Positions 17,627-25,276 of a DNA stretch of 38,591 bases are shown here, piece after piece. The notes below the pieces were generated by a model, which ran no database searches, was not told where the DNA came from, and saw only the letters and a program-made list of their open reading frames with translations. The position numbers were made by a program, and so were the translations under genes. Positions within the stretch are counted from its first letter, which is position 1; each line of letters begins with the position of its first letter. The DNA comes from Bacteroidales bacterium (GTDB lineage: Bacteria; Bacteroidota; Bacteroidia; Bacteroidales; UBA932). The stretch covers positions 1 to 38,591 of the forward strand of contig JAKSKD010000016.1 in the NCBI GenBank assembly GCA_024401925.1. Reading direction: 5' to 3'.

Positions 17627-18529
17627 ATGGAGGGTTTGGATTTTATCAAAGATAATGCTGTTAGTCAACAACAAAAGTCCTATTTTCATTTTTGCACCAG
17701 GGAAGATCATCCCGTTATTTTTCACAATGATGACGAATATAAAATAGGAATGAATTTATTCGCGTTGTCATTGAAACTTCATACAGGAATCAGTGTATTG
17801 ACATTTGAACTGATGAGCAACCATATTCATGCGCTTTTTTATGGTGAAGATACTGATATTAGAGCGTGGTTTAAATGTTTCGTGAAACTGTTGAAACATA
17901 ATCTGGACCATGCGTCTGATGCAATCATTTCACTTGAAGGAAAATGCTTCCCGATAAATAATGATGATTATTTAAGAAATACGCTTTTATACATCAACAG
18001 AAATGGGTTTGTGATTTCTCCTGAAGAAAGTCCTTTCAGCTATCCGTGGGGTGCAAATCGATATTATTTCAATCCGGAAGCAAAACTCCGTTTTTCAGTA
18101 TCAAAAAAAGTTTTGAAATTCCGAGAAAAGAGGGCGATGACTCGGAGTGCGTTATTCGACAAGGCAGAGGGACTTTTTCTTGTTGACGGGTACATCTCTC
18201 CTATGTGTTTCTGCGACATAACTGCGGGGGAGAGCCTTTTCCGTAATGCAAGGCAATATTTCACCAAAGTGTCCAAGAACCTGGAATCCAATAAAGATAT
18301 AGCTGCTATAATTATGGAATCGTCCTACTACATTGATGATGATTTATATGCGTATCTGGTTGCTTTCTGTTCAAAACAGTATGGGTGTAAGAATCCGACA
18401 ATGTTGCCGGCCGCAGAGAAAATAGAGCTTGCCAAGAAACTTCATTATGACTTCAATGCGGGAAATAAACAGATTGCCAGAATGCTTAAAATGGATTTGT
18501 CTGCGGTATATTCGCTGTTCCCGTTATGA
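17627..18529 (+). CDS. REP-associated tyrosine transposase (RAYT, Y1_Tnp)
   Basis: A 300-residue single-strand DNA transposase of the IS200/REP-associated class. The HUH pair is in MSNHIHALF (His66, His68). A candidate catalytic Tyr122 lies in YINRNGFV, which aligns with the YIHLNP-type helix of RAYTs, and SPFSYPWGANRYYF matches the conserved Pro-Trp-Ser segment that follows. The C terminus (AGNKQIARMLKMDLSAVYSLF) looks like a helix-turn-helix of the kind appended to RAYTs. No terminal inverted repeats of a classical IS are seen. Arrays of palindromic repeats flank the gene on both sides, which is the hallmark of a REP/RAYT system. RAYTs are usually single copy and vertically kept. Confidence 0.82.
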   Translation: MEGLDFIKDNAVSQQQKSYFHFCTREDHPVIFHNDDEYKIGMNLFALSLKLHTGISVLTFELMSNHIHALFYGEDTDIRAWFKCFVKLLKHNLDHASDAIISLEGKCFPINNDDYLRNTLLYINRNGFVISPEESPFSYPWGANRYYFNPEAKLRFSVSKKVLKFREKRAMTRSALFDKAEGLFLVDGYISPMCFCDITAGESLFRNARQYFTKVSKNLESNKDIAAIIMESSYYIDDDLYAYLVAFCSKQYGCKNPTMLPAAEKIELAKKLHYDFNAGNKQIARMLKMDLSAVYSLFPL

Positions 18530-18568
18530 CATGTTGATTCGTGTTTTTTGCCCAGGAACAGAAACGCC

Positions 18569-18815
18569 GTGAGCTAAATGGGGATTTTACACAGCGAATT
18601 TGAAGAAATATGGGCAGAAAGGCGGGATTTGCACTTGCGCTTGAAGAAAATACTTCATCTTGTGAGCAGAATGGAGTGCTTTGCTCGTAGTTTGCCTCCT
18701 TACACTCGAATTATGAGCGGAAAGACGTCATTTGCTCGTAAAATTGCCAATTCCCAGTATATGCACGTGCGTGATGACGCTATTTGCTCACGTTTCGGAA
18801 AATGCCGTAAGTAAA
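18569..18815. repeat. Right array of degenerate ~51-bp palindromic repeats
   Basis: Five units start near 18569, 18610, 18662, 18713 and 18764, with spacings of 41, 52, 51 and about 51 bp. The clearest are those at 18662 and 18713: GTGAGCAGAATG or ATGAGCGGAAAG, seven bases, then TTTGCTCGTA and a TTTGCC or ATTGCC tail. They share the consensus of the left array across the transposase gene. No protein-coding gene is supported in 18530-18977; a short open frame here only reflects the repeats. Confidence 0.7.
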
Positions 18816-18936
18816 ATTTCTTGATTTGCACATATTTATGGTCGGCTATGGTGATGTCGGAATCGCCCTGTGTCTGTAAACTGATCCAGAACGCACGGCG
18901 GAAACTTGGCTGCGGCAACAAAATGTTTGCGACATT

Positions 18937-18967
18937 TTTGGAGAAATGAATTCTTTTCGTAACTTTG
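18937..18967 (+). promoter_or_regulatory. tRNA-Ala promoter
   Basis: A TTTG -33 box (18937-18940), a 19-nt spacer and a perfect TAACTTTG -7 box (18960-18967) match the Bacteroidetes housekeeping sigma consensus. The mature tRNA begins 11 nt after the -7 box, so the 5' leader would be very short. Confidence 0.8.
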
Positions 18968-18977
18968 CAACGCAAAT

Positions 18978-19050
18978 GGGGGTATAGCTCAGTTGGTAGA
19001 GCACCTGCTTTGCAAGCAGGGGGTCAGGAGTTCGAATCCCCTTATCTCCA
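18978..19050 (+). tRNA. tRNA-Ala (TGC)
   Basis: A 73-nt cloverleaf with a 7-bp acceptor (GGGGGTA with TATCTCC, two G-T wobbles), D arm GCTC/GAGC, anticodon stem CCTGC/GCAGG with loop TTTGCAA (anticodon TGC), a five-base variable loop and T loop TTCGAAT. Discriminator A is at 19050 and CCA is not encoded. The T stem AGGAG/CCCCT has one A-C mismatch (positions 52-62), where an A-T pair would be expected. Confidence 0.96.
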
Positions 19051-19053
19051 CAA

Positions 19054-19087
19054 AAAAGAGGCTGAACCGTAAGGAACAGCCTCTTTT
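19054..19087. terminator. Bidirectional intrinsic terminator
   Basis: A perfect 11-bp stem (AAAAGAGGCTG with CAGCCTCTTTT) and a 12-nt loop begin 3 nt after the tRNA. The A and T tracts at the two feet let it stop the tRNA-Ala transcript on the plus strand and the VOC-protein transcript, which ends at 19095, on the minus strand. Confidence 0.88.
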
Positions 19088-19094
19088 CGATTTG

Positions 19095-19946
19095 TTACGC
19101 TTTTGCCTGTGGAGAGTCCGGGTGAATCATCATAAGTTCGATCTTGTTGCCGTCAGGATCGTGTATCCAAGCCTGCCAGTTGAGATCGGAGCCTGTCTTC
19201 GGCTCCTGGTCAATCTCCACGCCTATGGATCTCAAGCGCTCGATATCTTCGAGAAGGCTGTCGGATTCAAGACAGAGGTGACTGAAACCGCGGGAGTTCC
19301 AGCCGATATTAGGGTTTTCTCCCTGGCCGTCAGGAAGCAGTTCCAGATAGACTCCGTCAGCTATTCTGACATAGTGAATCCAAGGCTTGCCTTCGTCATT
19401 TTCCTGGATGCCGACAAGTTTCATTCCGAGTTTGGTGCAATAGAAATCGAGTGAAGCATTGATATCCCTGCATACGAAGCAGGCGTGGCCGATGCCGACA
19501 TATCCGTCCTGCCCGAATTCGTATGGCGCTTCATTGCTCTGCATCTGGATGCATTCAGGTGTGTATTCCTGAAGCTCGATACCGTTGCCGTCCGGGTCAT
19601 AGAGCCAGCGGTTCTTGCACTTGCTTTTTTCGGTTTCCGGCTCCGGGGAGTCTATGTAACCCTTTTTGTGAATCTCTTGAAGGGTTTTGCGGATATTGCC
19701 TACTGTTACGCAAAGATGGTTGTAGCCTGTCTTCTTGAAATCAAATGCGTAGTCGCGATCATTGATTACGTCATAGAAAAGCTCCAGAAAATGCCCCTTG
19801 CATATCTTCATATAGACAATCCAAGGGTCGTCATTGTCGTGGTGAAGTTCAAAGGACTTCTTCCACCCGAACACGTTCTCGAAAAACGCCACGCTCCTGT
19901 CCATATCCAATGGATTAAGGGCAACGTGTGCTATATCCTTTATCAT
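19095..19946 (-). CDS. Tandem VOC-domain (glyoxalase-like) protein
   Basis: A 283-residue protein made of two vicinal-oxygen-chelate domains. Metal-ligand positions are filled in both: His7, Glu55, His77 and Glu124 in the first half, His154, Glu202, His223 and Glu270 in the second. Each half ends in a DPDGNxIEL block. The family includes glyoxalase I, dioxygenases and bleomycin-resistance proteins; the substrate here is not evident. Its ATG overlaps the stop of the upstream transporter gene by one base (TAATG), so the two are translationally coupled and may share a substrate pathway. Confidence 0.88.
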   Translation of the reverse strand: MIKDIAHVALNPLDMDRSVAFFENVFGWKKSFELHHDNDDPWIVYMKICKGHFLELFYDVINDRDYAFDFKKTGYNHLCVTVGNIRKTLQEIHKKGYIDSPEPETEKSKCKNRWLYDPDGNGIELQEYTPECIQMQSNEAPYEFGQDGYVGIGHACFVCRDINASLDFYCTKLGMKLVGIQENDEGKPWIHYVRIADGVYLELLPDGQGENPNIGWNSRGFSHLCLESDSLLEDIERLRSIGVEIDQEPKTGSDLNWQAWIHDPDGNKIELMMIHPDSPQAKA

Positions 19947-21220
19947 TATCTGTTTGCTTTCTGAGGGTCCTTGAAGAGGAACATGAAGGCTATTGCCACT
20001 ACGAAAGAGTAGGCGGCGAAAATGTACCAGGCCTTTGACCAGGACGGGGAGGCCGCATTATATACGCATGCGTCAACCACCGCTCCGGCGGCAAGCGTTC
20101 CGACCGATGCGCCGATTCCGTTGGTCATCAGCATAAATACTCCCTGTGCGCTTGAACGAATTTCTTTACCTACATTCTGCTCCACATAAAGTGAGCCGGA
20201 GATGTTGAAGAAGTCGAAAGCGACACCATAGACGATGCAGCTGAGGATAAAGAGCAGGATGCCCGGGAAGTCCGGTGCTCCAAGTCCGAAGAAAGCGAAA
20301 CGCAGAACCCAGCCGAACATAGCTATGAGCATTACTTTTTTAATACCGAATTTCTTCATAAAGAAAGGTATGAGGAGTATGCAGAGGGTCTCTGATGTCT
20401 GCGAGATGGCCAGGAGCGCGTTGGAGTTCTTGACGGCAAATGTGTCAGCCAGCGCCGGGTTCTCTCCGAAGGAACCGAGGAAAGTGTTGGCGTAGCCGTT
20501 AGTTATCTGCAGGGCGGCTCCGAGAAGCATCGAGAAGAGGAAGAATACTGCGAACTGACCGTCCTTGAAGAGCGCGAATGCCTTCAGCCCGAAGTTCTCC
20601 ACGAAGCTGTTCCTGCCCTCGGATTTCTTGGTCTCACAAGCCGGCATTGTCAGTGCGTAGGCGCAGAGTATGAGGGAGAGGACTCCTGAGGAGATGAGCT
20701 GCGTGTATGAATCCTGCATTGCCACTCCGCCGATTTTCACCCAGTTGGTGGCGAGCATGCTGCAGATGAAGCCGATGGTGCCGAACACGCGGATAGGAGG
20801 ATATTCCTTTACCGGGTCCAGACCTTCCTTGCCGAGTGCGTTATATGCGACTGAGTTTGCAAGGGCGATGGTCGGCATGAAGAAAGCTACGCTGATGCTG
20901 TAGAGCACGAAGAGAGGTGCGAAAGCGATTGTGGAACCTGCACTAAGACAGTATAGTCCGGCTCCCGCCATAGCGATTCCGGCGATGCCGTGGCATAGGG
21001 AAAGTACCTTCTGTGCCTGTATGTGACGGTCGGCGATGATGCCCATAATGGTCGGCATGAAGATGGAAACGATTCCCTGCATTGCAAAGAACCATTTGAT
21101 CTGGCTGCCGAGACCTATATTACCGAGATATCTTCCAAGGGATGTGAGATAGGCGCCCCATACGGCGAACTCCAGAAAGTTCAGTACGATGAGCTTGATG
21201 GTCAAGTTTGATTTCTTCAT
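19946..21220 (-). CDS. MFS transporter, NupG-like nucleoside:H+ symporter family
   Basis: A 424-residue protein with about twelve membrane helices. The N terminus (LNFLEFAVWGAYLTSLGRYL) and the MPTIMGIIADRHIQAQKVL loop are characteristic of the NupG/XapB nucleoside symporter branch, as are PPIRVFGTIGFI in the middle and NGIGASVGTLAAGAVVD near the end. Nucleoside transport is the family role; the true substrate is not shown. It leads a two-gene operon with the VOC protein. A TACATTTG -7 box lies upstream on the minus strand (21247-21254). Confidence 0.85.
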   Translation of the reverse strand: MKKSNLTIKLIVLNFLEFAVWGAYLTSLGRYLGNIGLGSQIKWFFAMQGIVSIFMPTIMGIIADRHIQAQKVLSLCHGIAGIAMAGAGLYCLSAGSTIAFAPLFVLYSISVAFFMPTIALANSVAYNALGKEGLDPVKEYPPIRVFGTIGFICSMLATNWVKIGGVAMQDSYTQLISSGVLSLILCAYALTMPACETKKSEGRNSFVENFGLKAFALFKDGQFAVFFLFSMLLGAALQITNGYANTFLGSFGENPALADTFAVKNSNALLAISQTSETLCILLIPFFMKKFGIKKVMLIAMFGWVLRFAFFGLGAPDFPGILLFILSCIVYGVAFDFFNISGSLYVEQNVGKEIRSSAQGVFMLMTNGIGASVGTLAAGAVVDACVYNAASPSWSKAWYIFAAYSFVVAIAFMFLFKDPQKANR

Positions 21221-21246
21221 ATTAATTATTTGGTTATTGCAGGAGA

Positions 21247-21254
21247 CAAATGTA
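21247..21254 (-). promoter_or_regulatory. -7 box of the MFS/VOC operon
   Basis: The minus strand reads TACATTTG, an exact TANNTTTG match, 26 nt upstream of the transporter ATG. No good -33 box was found at the expected spacing. Confidence 0.5.
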
Positions 21255-21276
21255 ACATTTTTTCATCGGATTTGTC

Positions 21277-21284
21277 TATCTTTG
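21277..21284 (+). promoter_or_regulatory. -7 box next to the tgt start codon
   Basis: TATCTTTG is an exact -7 match that ends only 4 nt before the tgt ATG at 21289. If used, transcription would begin at or within a few bases of the start codon. Confidence 0.5.
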
Positions 21285-21288
21285 AAGG

Positions 21289-22419
21289 ATGAAATTCAAG
21301 TTGACAGACCGGGACAGGGGAAGCGACGCACGTTGCGGCGTCATTTTCACTGACCACGGAGAGATTGAGACACCGATATTCATGCCGGTCGGGACCGTAG
21401 GGTCTGTGAAAGGCGTGTATCACAGGGATCTCAAGGATGATATCAATGCAGAGATCATCCTTGGGAATACCTATCATCTCTATCTCCGTCCCGGACTGGA
21501 CACTCTCCGCAAGGCCGGTGGGTTGCACCGCTTTGAGGCGTGGGACAGGCCTATCTTGACGGACAGCGGCGGCTTCCAGGTGTTCTCGCTGACGCAGATT
21601 CGCAAGATTACGGAAGAGGGATGCACCTTCCAGAGTCATATCGACGGCTCCCGACACACCTTCACTCCGGAGAACAATGTGGATACGCAGAGGACTATCG
21701 GTGCCGACATTATGATGGCGCTGGACGAATGTTGCCCGGGGGATGCGGATGAAAAGTATGCCGCGAAGTCCTTGAAACTGACGCAGAACTGGCTCGAACG
21801 TTTCGACAAACGTTTCCGGGAGACAGAACCTCTGTACGGGTATGACCAGACCTATTTCCCGATTATCCAGGGTTGTGTCTATCCTGAGCTGAGGAAACGT
21901 GCCACAGAACACGCTCTGCGCTATTCTGATTGCGGAATTGCCATCGGAGGACTGGCTGTCGGCGAGCCCGTTGAGAAGATGTATGAGATGCTGGAGATCG
22001 TATGCCCGATGATTCCGGATGAAAAGCCGAGGTATCTGATGGGAGTGGGGACTCCGGCGAACATTCTCGAAGGCATTGCGAGGGGAGTGGATATGTTCGA
22101 CTGCGTGATGCCTACGAGGAACGGAAGAAACGGTATGCTGTTCACTTGGAACGGCATTATGAATATGAGAAATGCGAAGTGGGAGGATGATTTCTCGGAG
22201 TTGGACCCGGAGGGTACGTCTTTTGTTGACCATACCTACACCAAGGCCTATCTCCGCCATCTTTTCATCGCCAAGGAAATGTTCGCGGGAATGATTGCTA
22301 CGGAGCACAATCTCGCTTTCTATCTCGATGTGGTGCGTCAGGCGCGCATTCATATCAAGGGCGGGGATTTCGCATCGTGGAAGGATGAGGCGGTAAGGAA
22401 AATAACAGGCAGACTGTAG
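21289..22419 (+). CDS. tgt: Queuine tRNA-ribosyltransferase
   Basis: A 376-residue enzyme that exchanges guanine 34 for a queuosine precursor in tRNAs with GUN anticodons. The TIM-barrel landmarks are intact: TDSGGFQVFSL with catalytic Asp92, LDECCPGD, GGLAVGE and the nucleophile region MFDCVMPTRNGRNG with Asp271. The structural zinc site is not: the CxCxxC of bacterial enzymes is replaced by Gly309, Ser311 and Asp314, while the fourth ligand, His340, remains at the right spacing. The downstream permease gene begins 3 nt after the stop. The start at 21289 gives the usual MKFKL N terminus. Confidence 0.96.
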   Translation: MKFKLTDRDRGSDARCGVIFTDHGEIETPIFMPVGTVGSVKGVYHRDLKDDINAEIILGNTYHLYLRPGLDTLRKAGGLHRFEAWDRPILTDSGGFQVFSLTQIRKITEEGCTFQSHIDGSRHTFTPENNVDTQRTIGADIMMALDECCPGDADEKYAAKSLKLTQNWLERFDKRFRETEPLYGYDQTYFPIIQGCVYPELRKRATEHALRYSDCGIAIGGLAVGEPVEKMYEMLEIVCPMIPDEKPRYLMGVGTPANILEGIARGVDMFDCVMPTRNGRNGMLFTWNGIMNMRNAKWEDDFSELDPEGTSFVDHTYTKAYLRHLFIAKEMFAGMIATEHNLAFYLDVVRQARIHIKGGDFASWKDEAVRKITGRL

Positions 22420-22422
22420 AAA

Positions 22423-23511
22423 ATGGATATTGCTCCGAGAAAGATAGACAAGTACATTGTGAAGAAGTTCCTTTCGACCTTCTTCCTGGCACTCCTTTTC
22501 ATTATCGTGGTGGTCATTATCTTCGATGTCAGCGAGAAGATAGACAAGTTCGTCGCGAATCAGCCTACGCTCAATGAGATTCTCTTCGACTACTACCTGA
22601 ACTTTGTGCCGTACTTCATAAATATGTTCAGTCCGCTGTTCATATTCATTACGGTAATTTTCTTCACTTCCAAGATGGCGCAGAATTCGGAAATTATCGC
22701 CATTCTGTCCGGCGGAGTCAGCTATCAGCGGATGATGATGCCGTTCATGTTCTGCGCCGCATTGATTTCCGCGATGTCGCTGGTACTCGGCCTGTGGATC
22801 ATTCCGAACGCCAACAAGACGAGGGTGAAATTCGAGAATACCTACGTCAAGGACGAAAGCGAACTTGTCCGGGATATCCATTTCCAGATAGCCCCGAATG
22901 AGTTCGTCTATGTGGAGTCTTTCAGCTCGTGGAACAGTACGGCATATAATTTCACGCTGGAAAAACTCGATAATAATAAGATAGTCAGTAAGTTGTCTGC
23001 TGAATCGGCGGTATGGGACACAAGCTTCGACGGCTGGCGGCTCCGCAATTATTTTATCAGAGATTTTTCTGATGACCTGGATGACAAGATTACTACCGGG
23101 GCCCAGATAGACACCGTCATTAATCTTGTGCTGACGGATATGTACCGCAACAAGAGTACGGTGGAGGCACTTCCTTTGAGAGAACTCAACGATATGATCG
23201 AGACCCAGAAGATGAGGGGAGATGCCAATGTGATGTATGCCCAGATAGAGAAGAATACGCGCTTTGCGATGCCGTTCTCCGCTTTCGTGCTCACGATTAT
23301 GGGTGTCTGCCTGTCGTCGAGACGCAAGAGGGGAGGACTCGGATGGAACCTTGTAATCGGAATTGCGCTGAGCTTCTCCTACATATTGTTTATGAAGTTC
23401 AGTCAGATGTTCGTCTACACGGGGACAATGTCCGCCGGTCTTGCGCTCTGGCTTCCGAATATGATCTACACGGCGATAGCGGGATATTTATATTACAGAG
23501 CGCCTAAGTAG
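22423..23511 (+). CDS. LptF/LptG-family lipopolysaccharide export permease
   Basis: A 362-residue YjgP/YjgQ protein, the membrane subunit that with LptB moves LPS from the inner membrane to the Lpt bridge. An N-terminal RKIDKYIVKKFLSTFFLALLF helix and the SPLFIFITVIFFTSKMAQNSEIIAILSGG segment are typical. There are about three helices, a periplasmic beta-jellyroll domain (about residues 130-250) and three more helices (ending LALWLPNMIYTAIAGYLYY). Whether it is the F or G paralogue is not clear. It follows tgt at 3 nt, an arrangement seen in Bacteroidetes. Confidence 0.9.
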   Translation: MDIAPRKIDKYIVKKFLSTFFLALLFIIVVVIIFDVSEKIDKFVANQPTLNEILFDYYLNFVPYFINMFSPLFIFITVIFFTSKMAQNSEIIAILSGGVSYQRMMMPFMFCAALISAMSLVLGLWIIPNANKTRVKFENTYVKDESELVRDIHFQIAPNEFVYVESFSSWNSTAYNFTLEKLDNNKIVSKLSAESAVWDTSFDGWRLRNYFIRDFSDDLDDKITTGAQIDTVINLVLTDMYRNKSTVEALPLRELNDMIETQKMRGDANVMYAQIEKNTRFAMPFSAFVLTIMGVCLSSRRKRGGLGWNLVIGIALSFSYILFMKFSQMFVYTGTMSAGLALWLPNMIYTAIAGYLYYRAPK

Positions 23512-23549
23512 TTTGATGCGCCGAACGTTGTCGGCATAAGCCTGAAAAT

Positions 23550-23984
23550 ATGAAAGTCAAGATAGTCAACAAATCAAAATGGGATGTGCCGGCATATGCG
23601 ACCCCCCTTTCTGCAGGTGTGGATCTCCACGCCAATATTGATGAAAACATCACTCTGAAGTCTTTGGAGAGGACTTTGGTCCCGACCGGGCTCTATATGG
23701 CCATTCCTGCCGGGTATGAGGGACAGGTGAGACCGCGCAGCGGTATGGCGGCAAAGCACGGCATCACAGTTCTGAATACGCCGGGTACAATCGACGCTGA
23801 CTACAGGGGCGAGATAAAGGTCATCCTTGTGAACCTTTCCAATGAGCCGTTTGAGATTGTGCCGGGCGAGAGAATTGCCCAGATGGTGTTCGTTAAGCAC
23901 GAGACCGCTGAATTCGAGGAGGTCGGAAGCCTCGATGAAACGCAGAGAGGACAGGGGGGATTCGGTTCTACAGGTACAAAATAG
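23550..23984 (+). CDS. dut: dUTP diphosphatase
   Basis: A 144-residue trimeric-type dUTPase, which hydrolyses dUTP to dUMP and keeps uracil out of DNA. All five family motifs are present: [39 protein letters not shown] (uracil-binding loop), GERIAQMVF and the C-terminal P-loop-like [10 protein letters not shown]. The murF start lies 8 nt after its stop. Confidence 0.98.
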   Translation: MKVKIVNKSKWDVPAYATPLSAGVDLHANIDENITLKSLERTLVPTGLYMAIPAGYEGQVRPRSGMAAKHGITVLNTPGTIDADYRGEIKVILVNLSNEPFEIVPGERIAQMVFVKHETAEFEEVGSLDETQRGQGGFGSTGTK

Positions 23985-23992
23985 ATTATACA

Positions 23993-25276
23993 ATGTTCGA
24001 TTATATATGCAGTTGCGCCGTCGAGTGCGGATGCAGGGTTGTCACGGACAACAGAGCCGTTAAAGGCGGCGAGATGTTTTTTGGAATCAAGGGGGAGAAC
24101 TGTGACGGAAGCGATTATGCTGAGGCCGCTTTGAAGGCTGGGGCGAAGTACGCCGTCATCAACAGGGGATCCAAATGCGCCGGCATTTCGGGAACAATAG
24201 AAGTTGAAGATACCCTTGAAACACTGAAACAGCTCGGCATCTGGAATCGCAGGAGATTCGGAGTGCCTGTGGTGGGCTTGACCGGTACCAATGGAAAGAC
24301 CACGACCAAGGAACTGATCAGGGCCGTCCTGGCGAAGAAATACCGCGTGACAGCTACTGAAGGCAATCTTAACAGCGACATCGGTGTGCCGATCAGTCTG
24401 CTCCGGATTGACGGAGATACGGAAGTCGCGGTAATAGAGATGGGCGCTAACCATCCTGACGATATTGCAAAACTGGTGGAGATTGTGGAGCCTGATATGG
24501 GACTGATAACCAATGTCGGCCGTGCCCATCTGCTGGGATTCGGAAGTTTCGAGGGCGTGAAGGCTGCAAAGGGAAGGCTTTATGATTATCTTGTGGCGAA
24601 TGACCGCCCAATTTTCCTGAATGAGGATGATGCGGACCTCGTCGGTATGGTTGCGGAGCGCCAGGGCGCAAGCGTAGTTCCTTACGGCGCTGAATATGAG
24701 GGCGTTGATATTCTTCCTGCGACAACTGATGAGCCTTTCCTGCGCTTCGTTATCGATGGCGTACAGGTCAATACAAGGCTTGTAGGCGGTTATAATGTGA
24801 ATAACGCCCTTGCTGCCATCTGCGTGGGTCGCTATTTCGAGGTGACGCTGGAGGATGCCGCAGAGGCAATCAGTAAGTACGAACCGAACAACAAGCGCTC
24901 GCAGATGGTTCGTACGGAGAAGAATATCCTCATCGTAGATGCATATAATGCCAATCCGTCGTCTATGGCAGCTGCGGTCAGAAATTTTGCCCTTGTGGAA
25001 TCTCAAAAGAAAGTTGCGCTTCTGGGCGAGATGCGCGAACTCGGGACTGAGTCGGAGGCTGAGCACAGGAAAGTGGTTGAATTGCTGAAGGAGAAAGGCG
25101 TGCAGGCAATCCTTGTGGGTGAGGAGTTCGCCAGGGTGTCCGGCGGAGACTTTGAAGTATTCCTTACGAGTGAGGCGCTTGCCGCTGAACTGGAAAAGAA
25201 GGGCCTTGAGGGCTGGACCGTGCTTCTGAAGGGTTCCAGAGGCGTTGAGATGGAAAAAGTCATCAAATCTCTATAG
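23993..25276 (+). CDS. murF: UDP-N-acetylmuramoyl-tripeptide--D-Ala-D-Ala ligase
   Basis: A 427-residue cytoplasmic ligase that adds D-Ala-D-Ala to the UDP-muramyl peptide. The order is an N-terminal UDP-binding domain (DNRAVKGGEMFFGIKGENCDG), the ATP-binding P loop GLTGTNGKTTTKE (residues about 96-108), the Mur metal site (EGNLNSDIGVP, VIEMGANHPDDI) and a C-terminal domain with DAYNANPSSM. The length is normal. Its last 14 bp overlap the convergent HhH/barrel gene. Confidence 0.96.
   Translation: MFDYICSCAVECGCRVVTDNRAVKGGEMFFGIKGENCDGSDYAEAALKAGAKYAVINRGSKCAGISGTIEVEDTLETLKQLGIWNRRRFGVPVVGLTGTNGKTTTKELIRAVLAKKYRVTATEGNLNSDIGVPISLLRIDGDTEVAVIEMGANHPDDIAKLVEIVEPDMGLITNVGRAHLLGFGSFEGVKAAKGRLYDYLVANDRPIFLNEDDADLVGMVAERQGASVVPYGAEYEGVDILPATTDEPFLRFVIDGVQVNTRLVGGYNVNNALAAICVGRYFEVTLEDAAEAISKYEPNNKRSQMVRTEKNILIVDAYNANPSSMAAAVRNFALVESQKKVALLGEMRELGTESEAEHRKVVELLKEKGVQAILVGEEFARVSGGDFEVFLTSEALAAELEKKGLEGWTVLLKGSRGVEMEKVIKSL

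Noticed and set aside
18578-18814. 78-codon plus-strand frame after the transposase
   Set aside because: It is made of the degenerate palindromic units; no start signal or family match.
17307-18815. CRISPR array
   Set aside because: The units are imperfect palindromes with low mutual identity, the intervals contain conserved tails, and no cas gene is near. REP-like repeats explain them better.
21226-22881. Long minus-strand open frame of 551 codons opposite tgt and the Lpt permease
   Set aside because: The plus strand encodes two unmistakable conserved proteins here. The antisense translation has no recognisable motif and reads as a codon-bias artefact.
23801-25066. Minus-strand open frame of 421 codons
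   Set aside because: It lies opposite dut and murF, both with full catalytic motifs, and has no family resemblance.
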